Below are positions 1 through 6,658 of a stretch of 12,014 nucleotides of DNA, piece after piece; position 1 is the stretch's first letter; each line of letters begins with the position of its first letter. Source of the DNA: M0108 sp964523415 (GTDB lineage: Bacteria; Pseudomonadota; Gammaproteobacteria; Chromatiales; Chromatiaceae); contig CAZFZB010000085.1 in the NCBI GenBank assembly GCA_964523415.1, positions 1-12,014 on the forward strand, read 5' to 3'. The translations under genes were made by a program, and so were the position numbers. Under the pieces are notes generated by a model that made no database searches, had not been told where the DNA came from, and was given only the letters and a program-made list of their open reading frames with translations.

Positions 1-2516
1 TGATGGATGGGTCGCCCATCCACCGCGGTGGCCTCCGTGTCCTGGAGCTTCTCGATGTCCTCCTTGGTGAGTTGGGGCCGGTCGACCTTGATGGTCAACT
101 TGTCCAACTTCGCCGTCAGGGGGAAGGGCGGCAGATAGTCGGCATCGTTCACCCCGGTCAGGGTGTCGGAGCCGATGTCGAAGGACTCGTCCCATTGCAG
201 GATCATGGGCAAGGTGTGGGGCAAGGTGATGGTCTGGACCTCCTTGCCATCGACCTTGAGGGTGCCGGTACCGGGACGGCCCAGACCGCTCATGTTGTTG
301 AAGGCCAAGGTGCCGACCCCGAGCCCATCGTATTTGAAGTCGAACTCGAGGCTGTGCTTACCGGGCGGGAGTGTCTCTGGGCCCTCCCACTTGACGCGCT
401 TAAGATCGATCAGGTTCCACAGGAAGACCGGCTTGCCCTTTAGCAGGTAAAAGCCGTAGCCCGCGAAACGTCCACCGGAGGTCAGGATCATGCCCTCGGC
501 GCCACCCTCCGGGATCTCGATGTCCGCAATGATGGTGTAGGAGCTGTCCAGCAGCATGGGTGAGTCGCCTTGAGGCAGCCCGACCATGGGGTGCGTATAG
601 ACAAACTCGGTACGTCCGGCAGTGATATTGGGGCGCGGTGCCACGATACGCGCCGCGACCGAGGCATCGAGGGGGAAGACCTGATACCTTTTCGCCTCCT
701 CGATAAACAGCTTCTTCAGATCCTTAACCTTGTCCGGATGCTTGTCGGCGAGGTTCTGGGACTGGCTGAAGTCCTTGTTGAGGTCGTAGAGTTCGAGGAC
801 CTGGTTGTTGAGCGGGTCGGGATTGGCGGGGCCGAAGGCCTCCCAGGGGGCGCGGTTCACCTGGGTGGAGAGCAGCCAACCGTCGTGATAGAGGGCCCAT
901 TGACCCATCATCTCGAAATATTGGGTGTGGTGACGGGAAGGTTCCTTGGCATTCTTCTCGTCGAAGGTGTAGGCGAAGCTGGTGCCCTCGATGGGTGCCT
1001 GCTTGATGCCGTCCAGGGTCTCGGGCGCGGGGATGCCGGTGACCTCCAGCAAGGTTGGCACCACATCGATGACGTGCATGAACTGCTCGCGCAGGGCGCC
1101 CTTGTCCTTGATGTGACCCGGCCAGGAGACCGCCATGCACTGGCGGATGCCTCCCAGCTTGGAGGCATTCTGCTTGAACCAGGTGAAGGGGGTGTCAAAC
1201 GCCCAGGACCAGCCGGCGGACATGTGGTTATAGGTCTCCTCGGTGCCCCAGACGTCGTACCATTTCATCTGCTCCTCCACGGGCATCATGTTCACGCCGT
1301 TGAAGAAGGCGACCTCGTTGGGGGTGCCGAGCGGGCCGCCCTCCGCGCTGGTGCCGTTGTCGCCGTTGATGTAGATGATGAGGGTGTCATCGAGCTTGCC
1401 CATGTCCGCGATGGTCTGGATGACCCGGCCGATCTCGTGGTCGTTATAGGCCTCATAGGCGGCGAAGACTTCCACTTGGCGGATGAAAAGCTTCTGCTCC
1501 TCAGGCGTGAGCTCCGCCCAGGGCTTGAGCACCTTACTCGGCCAAGGCTCGAGTTGGGTGTCCGCCGGGATGACGCCGAGCCGCTTCTGGTTCTCGAAGA
1601 TGCGCTCGCGCAGCTTCTCATAGCCGTCGTCGAACAGGTGCATGGCGTGAATTTTATCCACCCATTCCTGGGTCGGGTGATGGGGCGCGTGGGTGGCGCC
1701 GGGGACGTAGTAGAGGAAGAAGGGCTTGCTCGGATCGATCTGGTTGATGCGGTTCAGATAGTCGATGGCATCATCGGCCATGCCGGTGATCAGGTTCCAT
1801 CCCGGCTTGCCCTCGAAGGGGTAGATCTGGGTGGTGTTGCGGAACAGGTTCGGCTGCCACTGATTTGCATCGCCGCCGACGAAGCCGTAAAAGTAGTCGA
1901 AGCCCTGGCCAATGGGCCAGTTCTCGAAGGGTCCCACCTGGCTGGCCGCAAAGGCCGGTACATTGTGATCCTTGCCGAACCAGGAGGTGGCGTAGCCGTT
2001 GTCCTTGAGGATGCGCCCGATGGTGGCCTTGTCTTTGTTGATGATGCTGTTGTAGCCGGGGAAACCGGTGGACTGCTCAGAGATGACCCCAAAGCCCGCC
2101 GAGTGGTGGTTGCGCCCGGTGATGAGCGCGGCGCGGGTGGGCGAGCAGAGGGCGGTGGAATGGATGTTGTTATAGCGCAGGCCGCTTGCCGCGATCTCGT
2201 CCATGGTCGGGGTGGGGATGACGCCGCCGAAGGTGCTGGGAACACCGAATCCGGAGTCGTCGGTCATGATGAGCAGAATATTGGGGGCCTTTTTGGGTGG
2301 GACTATGCGTGGGGCCCACCAGGGTGTCGATTGCAGGGCGTCATGTTTGATGACACCACCAAAGGCGGGATCGGGTGCAGGCAATTGTTTGCCGCTGATG
2401 GTCGTCGTCGCATCCGGGGAACCTGGGGGGGGCTGGGCGGGCTTAGGGTCGTCGGCAAGACTGATGCCCCCGACAAGACCCAGGGACAGCGTCAAGATCG
2501 CTACCAATGACTTCAT
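1..2516 (-). CDS. Secreted arylsulfatase (formylglycine-type sulfatase), C-terminus cut by window edge
   Basis: Predicted periplasmic hydrolase of sulfate esters, releasing inorganic sulfate. The frame is open for 838 codons from the ATG at 2516-2514 and leaves the window without a stop. Residues 1-21 form a Sec signal peptide (MKSLVAILTL..., likely cut after SLA). The sulfatase core starts near residue 78. Visible active-site residues are D86/D87 in TDDSG, C124 in the C-S-P-T-R signature (the Cys oxidised to formylglycine), R128, K182 and H184 in FGKDHN, H276 in THAPHH, and D386/N387 in NGDNG. After about residue 560 there is a beta-rich C-terminal domain, as in the long (about 780-850 aa) bacterial arylsulfatases, so probably only a few residues are missing. 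A GGAG (complement of 2526-2529) lies 9 nt before the start. The maturase (FGE or anSME) is not in the window. It is divergent from an AraC-type regulator. The natural substrate cannot be read from sequence. Confidence 0.93.
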   Translation of the reverse strand, partial: MKSLVAILTLSLGLVGGISLADDPKPAQPPPGSPDATTTISGKQLPAPDPAFGGVIKHDALQSTPWWAPRIVPPKKAPNILLIMTDDSGFGVPSTFGGVIPTPTMDEIAASGLRYNNIHSTALCSPTRAALITGRNHHSAGFGVISEQSTGFPGYNSIINKDKATIGRILKDNGYATSWFGKDHNVPAFAASQVGPFENWPIGQGFDYFYGFVGGDANQWQPNLFRNTTQIYPFEGKPGWNLITGMADDAIDYLNRINQIDPSKPFFLYYVPGATHAPHHPTQEWVDKIHAMHLFDDGYEKLRERIFENQKRLGVIPADTQLEPWPSKVLKPWAELTPEEQKLFIRQVEVFAAYEAYNDHEIGRVIQTIADMGKLDDTLIIYINGDNGTSAEGGPLGTPNEVAFFNGVNMMPVEEQMKWYDVWGTEETYNHMSAGWSWAFDTPFTWFKQNASKLGGIRQCMAVSWPGHIKDKGALREQFMHVIDVVPTLLEVTGIPAPETLDGIKQAPIEGTSFAYTFDEKNAKEPSRHHTQYFEMMGQWALYHDGWLLSTQVNRAPWEAFGPANPDPLNNQVLELYDLNKDFSQSQNLADKHPDKVKDLKKLFIEEAKRYQVFPLDASVAARIVAPRPNITAGRTEFVYTHPMVGLPQGDSPMLLDSSYTIIADIEIPEGGAEGMILTSGGRFAGYGFYLLKGKPVFLWNLIDLKRVKWEGPETLPPGKHSLEFDFKYDGLGVGTLAFNNMSGLGRPGTGTLKVDGKEVQTITLPHTLPMILQWDESFDIGSDTLTGVNDADYLPPFPLTAKLDKLTIKVDRPQLTKEDIEKLQDTEATAVDGRPIH

Positions 2517-2741
2517 AGGAATATTCTCCAATATAGAATGGCTGGAAGGCTGCAGGGGGGAGGTAGGATGCGCCCCAAGGCTGAGCTCCGGCATAGGGGC
2601 CGCCGTCATCTTGGCGATCAATCCCAGGATACAGCGCCTGAAATCAACCCTGGGCGGGTCAAACCGCTTTCCCTGGGATTATTACCTGGAGGCTGGTAAC
2701 TTGCTTGACATCTTGCGACAGCCTGCGGCGCGTCTCAGGCG
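2517..2741. promoter_or_regulatory. Divergent arylsulfatase/AraC intergenic region with repeated CCC(A/T)GG boxes
   Basis: This 225-bp region must hold the promoters of both the minus-strand arylsulfatase and the plus-strand regulator. Three related boxes are visible: AATCCCAGG at 2620-2628, CCCTGGG at 2648-2654, and CCCTGGGATT at 2671-2680. The outer two form a 9-bp inverted repeat (AATCCCAGG / CCTGGGATT), and the two CCCTGGG copies are direct repeats 23 bp apart, about two helical turns. A perfect -35-like TTGACA at 2705-2710 has no credible -10 at 16-18 bp. No convincing sigma-70 promoter faces the arylsulfatase, which would fit an activator-dependent promoter. Binding by the neighbouring AraC protein is inference. 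Confidence 0.35.
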
Positions 2742-3806
2742 ATGAGTGCTAGCTCCTCTCCTGGCAGAGTGCGACAGGGCACCTCCCTGCGGGAACTCCC
2801 ACTCCTCGAGGGGTGCCTCAGGATCGGCCCCTTGGTTGAACTGCCCGGGCTGCTTCGGGAGTTTGGCGTGGATGTGGCGGGCCTGCTGGGTCCCCTGGGT
2901 CTGGTCGAGACCCTGTTCGACGATGCCGAGAACCTGATCGCCTTCCCGATCCTGGGTCAGTTGCTGCAGGATTGCGTGTCCCAGTCCCGCTGTCCTCATT
3001 TTGGCCTCTTGCTCGGTCAGCGTACCGGGTCCGAGTGTCTGGGGCTGATTGGCCAGGTCCTGCCTCATGCACCGGATGTCGGCACGGCGTTGCGGGGCCT
3101 GGTGCTCAATCTGCACCTTCACGACCGGGGGGCGGCCCTGCTTCTGTCATTGGAGGGGGATGCGGCGGTGCTCAGCTACCTGATCTACCACCAGGGGGAT
3201 GGCATCGACCAGATCAACGATGGCGCCATGGCCATCACCTTCAATATCTTGCGTTCGCTTTGCGGTCCCGCCTGGCTTCCCGGCGAGGTTTGGTTCGCTC
3301 ATCGCCAACCCGAGGATCTCGCCCCCTACCGCCGCTTCTTTCAGGCGCCCTTGCGCTTCGACCGGGAAGGGACGGCCCTGGTCTTTCCGGCAAGGTGGCT
3401 CGATCGGGCCCTGCCAGGGGCCGATCCTGTGCGACGTCAGGAAATCGAGCAGCGAATCGCGGCCCAGGGTTACCTGGATCCCCGTGATTTGGTCGGCCGT
3501 TTACGTTGCGCCCTACGTACCCTGCTGGTGACCTCCCGGGGTTCCCAGCAAGAGGTCGCGCAACTCCTGGCCCTCCACCCTCGTACCCTCAATCGCCGAT
3601 TGGCGGAGCAGGGTACCAGCTTCGTGGCCCTGGTGGCGGAGGTCCGTTATGACATCGCCCGCCAATTGTTGGCGAACACGGCTATGTCCATCAGCCAAAT
3701 TGCGGCTATCCTAAACTACGCTGAACCCAGCGCCTTTACTCGGGCCTTTCGGCGCTGGTCGGGCCTTTCGCCCATGGCCTGGCAGGCGCAGGTCAAAAGC
3801 AAATAA
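2742..3806 (+). CDS. AraC-family transcriptional regulator (arabinose-binding-domain/OruR-like type)
   Basis: DNA-binding regulator of 354 aa, the usual length for AraC proteins with the 'Arabinose_bd' type N-terminal domain. Residues about 25-215 match that sensor domain, opening with the typical RIGPLVELPGLLREFGVD stretch. Residues about 255-352 are the AraC double helix-turn-helix: first HTH about 269-289 (QEVAQLLALHPRTLNRRLAEQG), second about 316-337 (SISQIAAILNYAEPSAFTRAF), closing with the family hallmark FRRWSGLSPMAW at 336-347. The ATG at 2742 has no clear Shine-Dalgarno (CTCAGGCG lies immediately upstream); GTG at 2769 is the next in-frame alternative, so the exact start is uncertain. 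Divergence from the arylsulfatase and position 92 bp ahead of the SulP gene suggest it controls one or both. The inducer is unknown. Confidence 0.92.
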   Translation: MSASSSPGRVRQGTSLRELPLLEGCLRIGPLVELPGLLREFGVDVAGLLGPLGLVETLFDDAENLIAFPILGQLLQDCVSQSRCPHFGLLLGQRTGSECLGLIGQVLPHAPDVGTALRGLVLNLHLHDRGAALLLSLEGDAAVLSYLIYHQGDGIDQINDGAMAITFNILRSLCGPAWLPGEVWFAHRQPEDLAPYRRFFQAPLRFDREGTALVFPARWLDRALPGADPVRRQEIEQRIAAQGYLDPRDLVGRLRCALRTLLVTSRGSQQEVAQLLALHPRTLNRRLAEQGTSFVALVAEVRYDIARQLLANTAMSISQIAAILNYAEPSAFTRAFRRWSGLSPMAWQAQVKSK

Positions 3807-3889
3807 ACCCTTTCCGTTCCGGTCATTGCCTGGGCCCGACCCTGCCTGAAGTGAGATGCTGACAAGACGCTGCCCGATCAAGGGGCGAT

Positions 3890-3896
3890 GGAGGAG
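3890..3896 (+). promoter_or_regulatory. Strong Shine-Dalgarno fixing the SulP start
   Basis: GGAGGAG ends 2 nt before ATG 3899, with GGAGG giving 4 nt spacing. This supports the ATG at 3899 over other starts; the nearby ATG at 3888 is in a different frame. The 92-bp spacer (3807-3898) between the AraC gene and this start shows no terminator hairpin with a T-run and no clear promoter, so read-through from the regulator is plausible. Confidence 0.75.
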
Positions 3897-3898
3897 AT

Positions 3899-5584
3899 AT
3901 GAAGGGTGAGGCACAAGCCGCGGTGGCAATCCCTCCAACCGATGGCTCCATCCGTTTCGACCTGGTAGCCGGCCTGACGGCGGCGGCCGTCGTCCTACCA
4001 AAGGCCATGGCCTATGCGACGGTGGCCGGATTGCCCGTAGCCGTGGGCCTCTATACCGCCTTCGTACCCATGGTCATCTATGCCCTGCTGGGTTCATCAC
4101 GGGTGCTCAGCGTCAGCTCGACGACCACCCTCGCCATTCTGGCCGGGTCTGAACTGGGAGCGGCGGTGCCGGATGGCGATCCGGCGCAACTTGTGACCGC
4201 CGCGGCGACCCTGACCGGTCTGGTAGGGGTATTGTTGTTGCTGGCCAGCCTGCTACGTCTGGGTGTCGTCGCCAACTTCATCTCGACACCCGTATTGACC
4301 GGCTTCAAGGCCGGCATCGGCCTGGTGATCCTGTTGGATCAGATGCCCAAACTGCTTGGGGTCCACATCGAGAAGGAGGGCTTTTTCCGTGATGTCCTCA
4401 GTCTCGCCGAGCAACTGCCGGAGACCTCCCTGATGACGCTGGCCATGTCCGCCGCCACTTTGCTGGTGCTGATCCTCATGGAACGGCGATGGCCGCGAGC
4501 GCCGGCCCCGCTGGTCGCCGTGGGCGGTGCCATCGCCGCCACCTGGTTGCTGGGTTTGCCAGAGTTGGGGGTGTCGATCGTTGGCCTCATCCCCCAGGGA
4601 TTACCGGCCCTGACGTTGCCCGATCCGGCCTTGGTCGAAATGCTGCTGCCTGGTGCCCTGGGTATCGCCCTGATGAGCTTTACCGAGTCTATCGCCGCGG
4701 GGCGGGCCTTCGCGAGCGATGCAGATCCTCCCATCGATGCCAATCGCGAACTCCTGGCCACGGGGGCGGCCAATCTCGGTGGCGCCTTGTTCGGGGCCAT
4801 GCCCGCAGGGGGTGGTACCTCCCAGACGGCCGTGGTGCGCGCCGCCGGCGGCCATACGCGGGTGGCCGCGCTGGTAACGGCGGGGTTGGCGGCTGCCACC
4901 ATGCTGCTGTTGGCCCCGGTACTGGGCCTGCTGCCTTATGCGACCCTGGCGGCGGTCGTGATGGTCTATTCGGCGGGGCTCATCCAGCCGGCCGAGTTCC
5001 TCGCCATTCGCAAGGTGCGGGGGATGGAGTATCGCTGGGCGCTCGTGGCTTGCCTGGGGGTCCTGGTCTTCGGCACCCTGGAGGGCATCGTGGTTGCCAT
5101 CATCCTGTCGCTGCTTGGCCTGGCCAGCCAGGAGGCCCGGGCGAACCTGTACGTCGTCGGACGCAAGCGGGGGGCGGATGTGCTGAGGCCCCTGTCCCAG
5201 GAGCATCCGGACGATGAGACCTTTCCTGGTTTGCTGATCCTGCGCCCCGAGGGACGTATCTTCTTCTTCAACGCCGGGGAATATGGCGAGCGGATCCTGG
5301 CCTTGGCGGAGGAATACCAACCGCGCGTCATCCTGTTGGATATGAGCCGGGTACCGGACATCGAGTATTCGGCGCTGCAGGCGCTGATGGAGGGGGAGCG
5401 GCGAGCAACCGAGCGAGGCCTTGATCTGTGGATGGCCGCGCTCAACCCCGGTGTCCTGGAGGTGGTGCGCAATGCGGGTCTTGCCGACCGCTTGGGCCGG
5501 GACCGGTTGCTGTTCAATGTGCGGCTGGCGATCCAGCGCTACCAGGCCCTGCCACCGGTGGCAGGGCCTGAGGCGGGAGGTTAG
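3899..5584 (+). CDS. SulP-family inorganic anion permease with C-terminal STAS domain
   Basis: Inner-membrane anion transporter (SLC26/SulP family), 561 aa, a normal bacterial length. The membrane domain spans about residues 18-425 as a series of hydrophobic segments. The N-terminal signature is present: DLVAGLTAAAVVLPKAMAYA at 21-40, then GLPVAVGLYTAF at 44-55 and the LLGSSRVLSV stretch at 63-72. A cytoplasmic STAS domain follows at about 440-550, with the D-x-S loop D481-M-S483 and EYSAL just after. Family members carry sulfate, bicarbonate or other anions. Sulfate is favoured here only because an arylsulfatase and its likely regulator are adjacent. Residues 73-77 are S-S-T-T-T, where many SulP proteins have a Gly-Pro motif, so the substrate may differ. 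The TAG stop at 5582-5584 is 1 bp from the stop of the convergent repeat-protein gene, and the last codons contain a perfect 28-bp palindrome. Confidence 0.94.
   Translation: MKGEAQAAVAIPPTDGSIRFDLVAGLTAAAVVLPKAMAYATVAGLPVAVGLYTAFVPMVIYALLGSSRVLSVSSTTTLAILAGSELGAAVPDGDPAQLVTAAATLTGLVGVLLLLASLLRLGVVANFISTPVLTGFKAGIGLVILLDQMPKLLGVHIEKEGFFRDVLSLAEQLPETSLMTLAMSAATLLVLILMERRWPRAPAPLVAVGGAIAATWLLGLPELGVSIVGLIPQGLPALTLPDPALVEMLLPGALGIALMSFTESIAAGRAFASDADPPIDANRELLATGAANLGGALFGAMPAGGGTSQTAVVRAAGGHTRVAALVTAGLAAATMLLLAPVLGLLPYATLAAVVMVYSAGLIQPAEFLAIRKVRGMEYRWALVACLGVLVFGTLEGIVVAIILSLLGLASQEARANLYVVGRKRGADVLRPLSQEHPDDETFPGLLILRPEGRIFFFNAGEYGERILALAEEYQPRVILLDMSRVPDIEYSALQALMEGERRATERGLDLWMAALNPGVLEVVRNAGLADRLGRDRLLFNVRLAIQRYQALPPVAGPEAGG
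5543..5570. terminator. Perfect 28-bp palindrome at the convergent gene junction; candidate bidirectional terminator
   Basis: CAGGCCCTGCCACC (5543-5556) is followed directly by its exact reverse complement (5557-5570). In RNA this would fold into a very GC-rich hairpin with about 11-12 pairs and a small central loop. It lies in the last codons of the SulP gene, 14 bp before that ORF's end and just past the stop of the convergent repeat-protein gene, which is where a shared terminator would sit. Neither strand has a T-run after the hairpin, so it is not a canonical Rho-independent terminator. It could instead stabilise mRNA 3' ends or block converging transcription. Confidence 0.45.
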
Positions 5585-5585
5585 A

Positions 5586-6374
5586 TCAGGCCTTGGGGTC
5601 CGTGCACTTCAGAAAATTGGCGCGGCGCTCCTGGCTGGCCTTGATGGCCTCGGCATGACGGGTGGCGGCGGCCTTGCGCATTTCGTTGAAGCGGGCCTCC
5701 ATCTGTTGGCGACGCTCCTCGTGCCTGGCCATCATGGGATGGGCAGGAATCATAGGGGCCTGGCCAAAACGGTCGGGAGTGCCAGGGGCACCCGCAAACT
5801 CGGGCATGGGGGGCATTTCCGGCATCTTTCCAAACTCGGGCATGGCCGGGAATTCGGGCTGCTTGGCGAAATCCGGGGCAGCCGGGAACTCGGGCATGGC
5901 AGGGAATTCCGGCATCTTCCCAAATTCGGGCATGGCCGGGAACTCNNNNNNNNNNNNNNNNNNNNNNNNNNNNNNNNNNNNNNNNNNNNNNNNNNNNNNN
6001 NNNNNNNNNNNNNNNNNNNNNNNNNNNNNNNNNNNNNNNNNNNNNTCGGGCATGGCCGGGAACTCCGGCATCTTGCCAAACTCGGGCATGGGTGGGAACT
6101 CAGGCTGCTGGGCGAAGTCCGGCGCGGCGGGGAACTCGGGCATCTTCGGCATATCGCAGCCAGAATCCATGGCGGGCGGCTGGCTCGCCTCCCTCATGGC
6201 CTTTTGCCATTCGGCATACATCTTGGCCTGGTCCTCGATTTGACGGGCGACCTGCTGGCGCATCTGCTCTTGCATGGCCGGATCACCGTAGGGGGCACCC
6301 GTCCACCAGGCGCTGGCGGAGGAAGAAAGGGCCGCGAGGGCGGCAACCGAGACAGCAAGGGCGATCTTGTTCAT
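5586..6374 (-). CDS. Secreted Met/Pro/Phe-rich hexapeptide-repeat protein of unknown function, interrupted by scaffold gap
   Basis: I do not recognise this gene with confidence. As assembled it has 262 codons, 34 of them undetermined. Residues 1-22 are a clear Sec signal peptide ending S-A-S-A, followed by WWTGAPYG. Residues about 33-65 form a charged Gln/Met-rich helix. Residues 78-193 are tandem hexapeptides of the form x-P-(E/D)-F-x-x: MPEFPA, APDFAK, QPEFPA, MPEFGK. Residues about 214-256 are a strongly charged helical segment, possibly coiled coil. Only two cysteines are visible, C73 and C257, one on each side of the repeats, so a disulfide in the periplasm is possible. GAGG (complement of 6385-6388) lies 10 nt before the ATG. 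It could be an envelope scaffold, a metal-binding protein or a sulfur-globule-type coat protein; the last is a guess from signal peptide, low complexity and aromatic/Pro content. The repeat number and true length are unknown because of the gap. Confidence 0.85.
   Translation of the reverse strand: MNKIALAVSVAALAALSSSASAWWTGAPYGDPAMQEQMRQQVARQIEDQAKMYAEWQKAMREASQPPAMDSGCDMPKMPEFPAAPDFAQQPEFPPMPEFGKMPEFPAMPXXXXXXXXXXXXXXXXXXXXXXXXXXXXXXXXXXEFPAMPEFGKMPEFPAMPEFPAAPDFAKQPEFPAMPEFGKMPEMPPMPEFAGAPGTPDRFGQAPMIPAHPMMARHEERRQQMEARFNEMRKAAATRHAEAIKASQERRANFLKCTDPKA
5796..6143 (-). repeat. Tandem 18-bp (hexapeptide) repeats with a 72-bp higher-order unit
   Basis: The coding strand repeats an 18-bp unit encoding x-P-(E/D)-F-x-x. 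Four consecutive types in fixed order (MPEFPA, APDFA[K/Q], QPEFP[A/P], MPEFGK) make a 72-bp super-unit seen twice, at 6072-6143 and 5826-5897, on either side of the gap. The copies differ mostly at synonymous positions, with a few amino acid changes (Q89 versus K171, P95 versus A177), which suggests duplication followed by selection on the peptide. The array ends with the degenerate MPEMPP and MPEFAG units. Confidence 0.9.
5946..6045. other. Scaffold gap of exactly 100 N inside the repeat array
   Basis: Exactly 100 unknown bases, a common placeholder for a gap of unknown size. Near-identical repeat sequence lies on both sides, so the assembler most likely failed at the repeat. The reading frame happens to be kept across 100 N, but the hexapeptide phase is not. 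Confidence 0.97.
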
Positions 6375-6658
6375 GTGTCACACACCTCGAAATAAGATAG
6401 AAATAGTAAGCCTGCGGAACTTGTTATTGTTCTGGGTCGGATACTTTACCGGGACCCATGGGCGATTAGTATATTAGAAAATTCTGAAATTGCAATGGGT
6501 CTTTTTGATCGGAAACCCTCGAGGGATTACCGCATCTCGGCTTGTCCGTCCCTGCCTTGTCCGGCCAATCGTCAAGGTGGATGCTAATCAGGACGGCAGC
6601 TATCCAAGCTGGCTGCTAGACTCGGACCCTATGATCCACGGCCTGCGCGGGGTTCCTC
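6375..6658. other. 284-bp divergent intergenic region between repeat-protein and macroglobulin genes
   Basis: No gene is supported here. The stretch about 6390-6510 is distinctly AT-richer than its surroundings and contains the promoter-like pair facing the repeat-protein gene. Other visible elements are the 10-bp palindrome CCCTCGAGGG at 6516-6525 and the direct repeat CTTGTCCG at 6541-6548 and 6556-6563 (15-bp period). The only -10-like box for the macroglobulin gene is TATGAT at 6630-6635, without a matching -35. An open frame at 6490-6735 overlaps the macroglobulin start and shows no protein-like features. Confidence 0.6.
6468..6495 (-). promoter_or_regulatory. Candidate sigma-70 promoter of the repeat-protein gene
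   Basis: Reading the minus strand, TTGCAA (6495-6490) is followed after 16 bp by TATACT (6473-6468), both close to the sigma-70 consensus, in the AT-rich part of the intergenic region. The transcript would start near 6461 and carry a leader of about 87 nt before the ATG at 6374. Confidence 0.5.

Noticed and set aside
570..2510. 646-codon plus-strand open frame opposite the arylsulfatase
   Set aside because: It is codon-aligned with the real minus-strand gene, so stops would need TTA, CTA or TCA codons, which are rare in this GC-rich gene. Its translation has no recognisable domain, while the minus strand shows a full sulfatase active site.
2705..2710. TTGACA as the -35 of an AraC-gene promoter
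   Set aside because: The sequence 16-18 bp downstream (around 2727-2734) is GC-rich with no -10-like hexamer, and any transcript would start at or beyond the ATG.
5796..6143. Regular repeats resembling a CRISPR array
   Set aside because: The repeats are contiguous 18-bp coding units without unique spacers, and they keep one reading frame encoding hexapeptides.
5421..6395. Plus-strand open frame with Gly-His-Gly repeats across the gap
   Set aside because: Its repeats are the antisense image of the hexapeptide array. The minus strand has a signal peptide, ribosome binding site and promoter, whereas this frame begins inside the SulP gene with none of these.
6516..6525. 10-bp palindrome CCCTCGAGGG
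   Set aside because: Short, isolated and without partner copies in the intergenic region; compatible with chance.
6630..6635. TATGAT as a -10 box for the macroglobulin gene
   Set aside because: No -35-like hexamer lies 16-18 bp upstream, and the resulting leader would be very short; kept only as a weak possibility.
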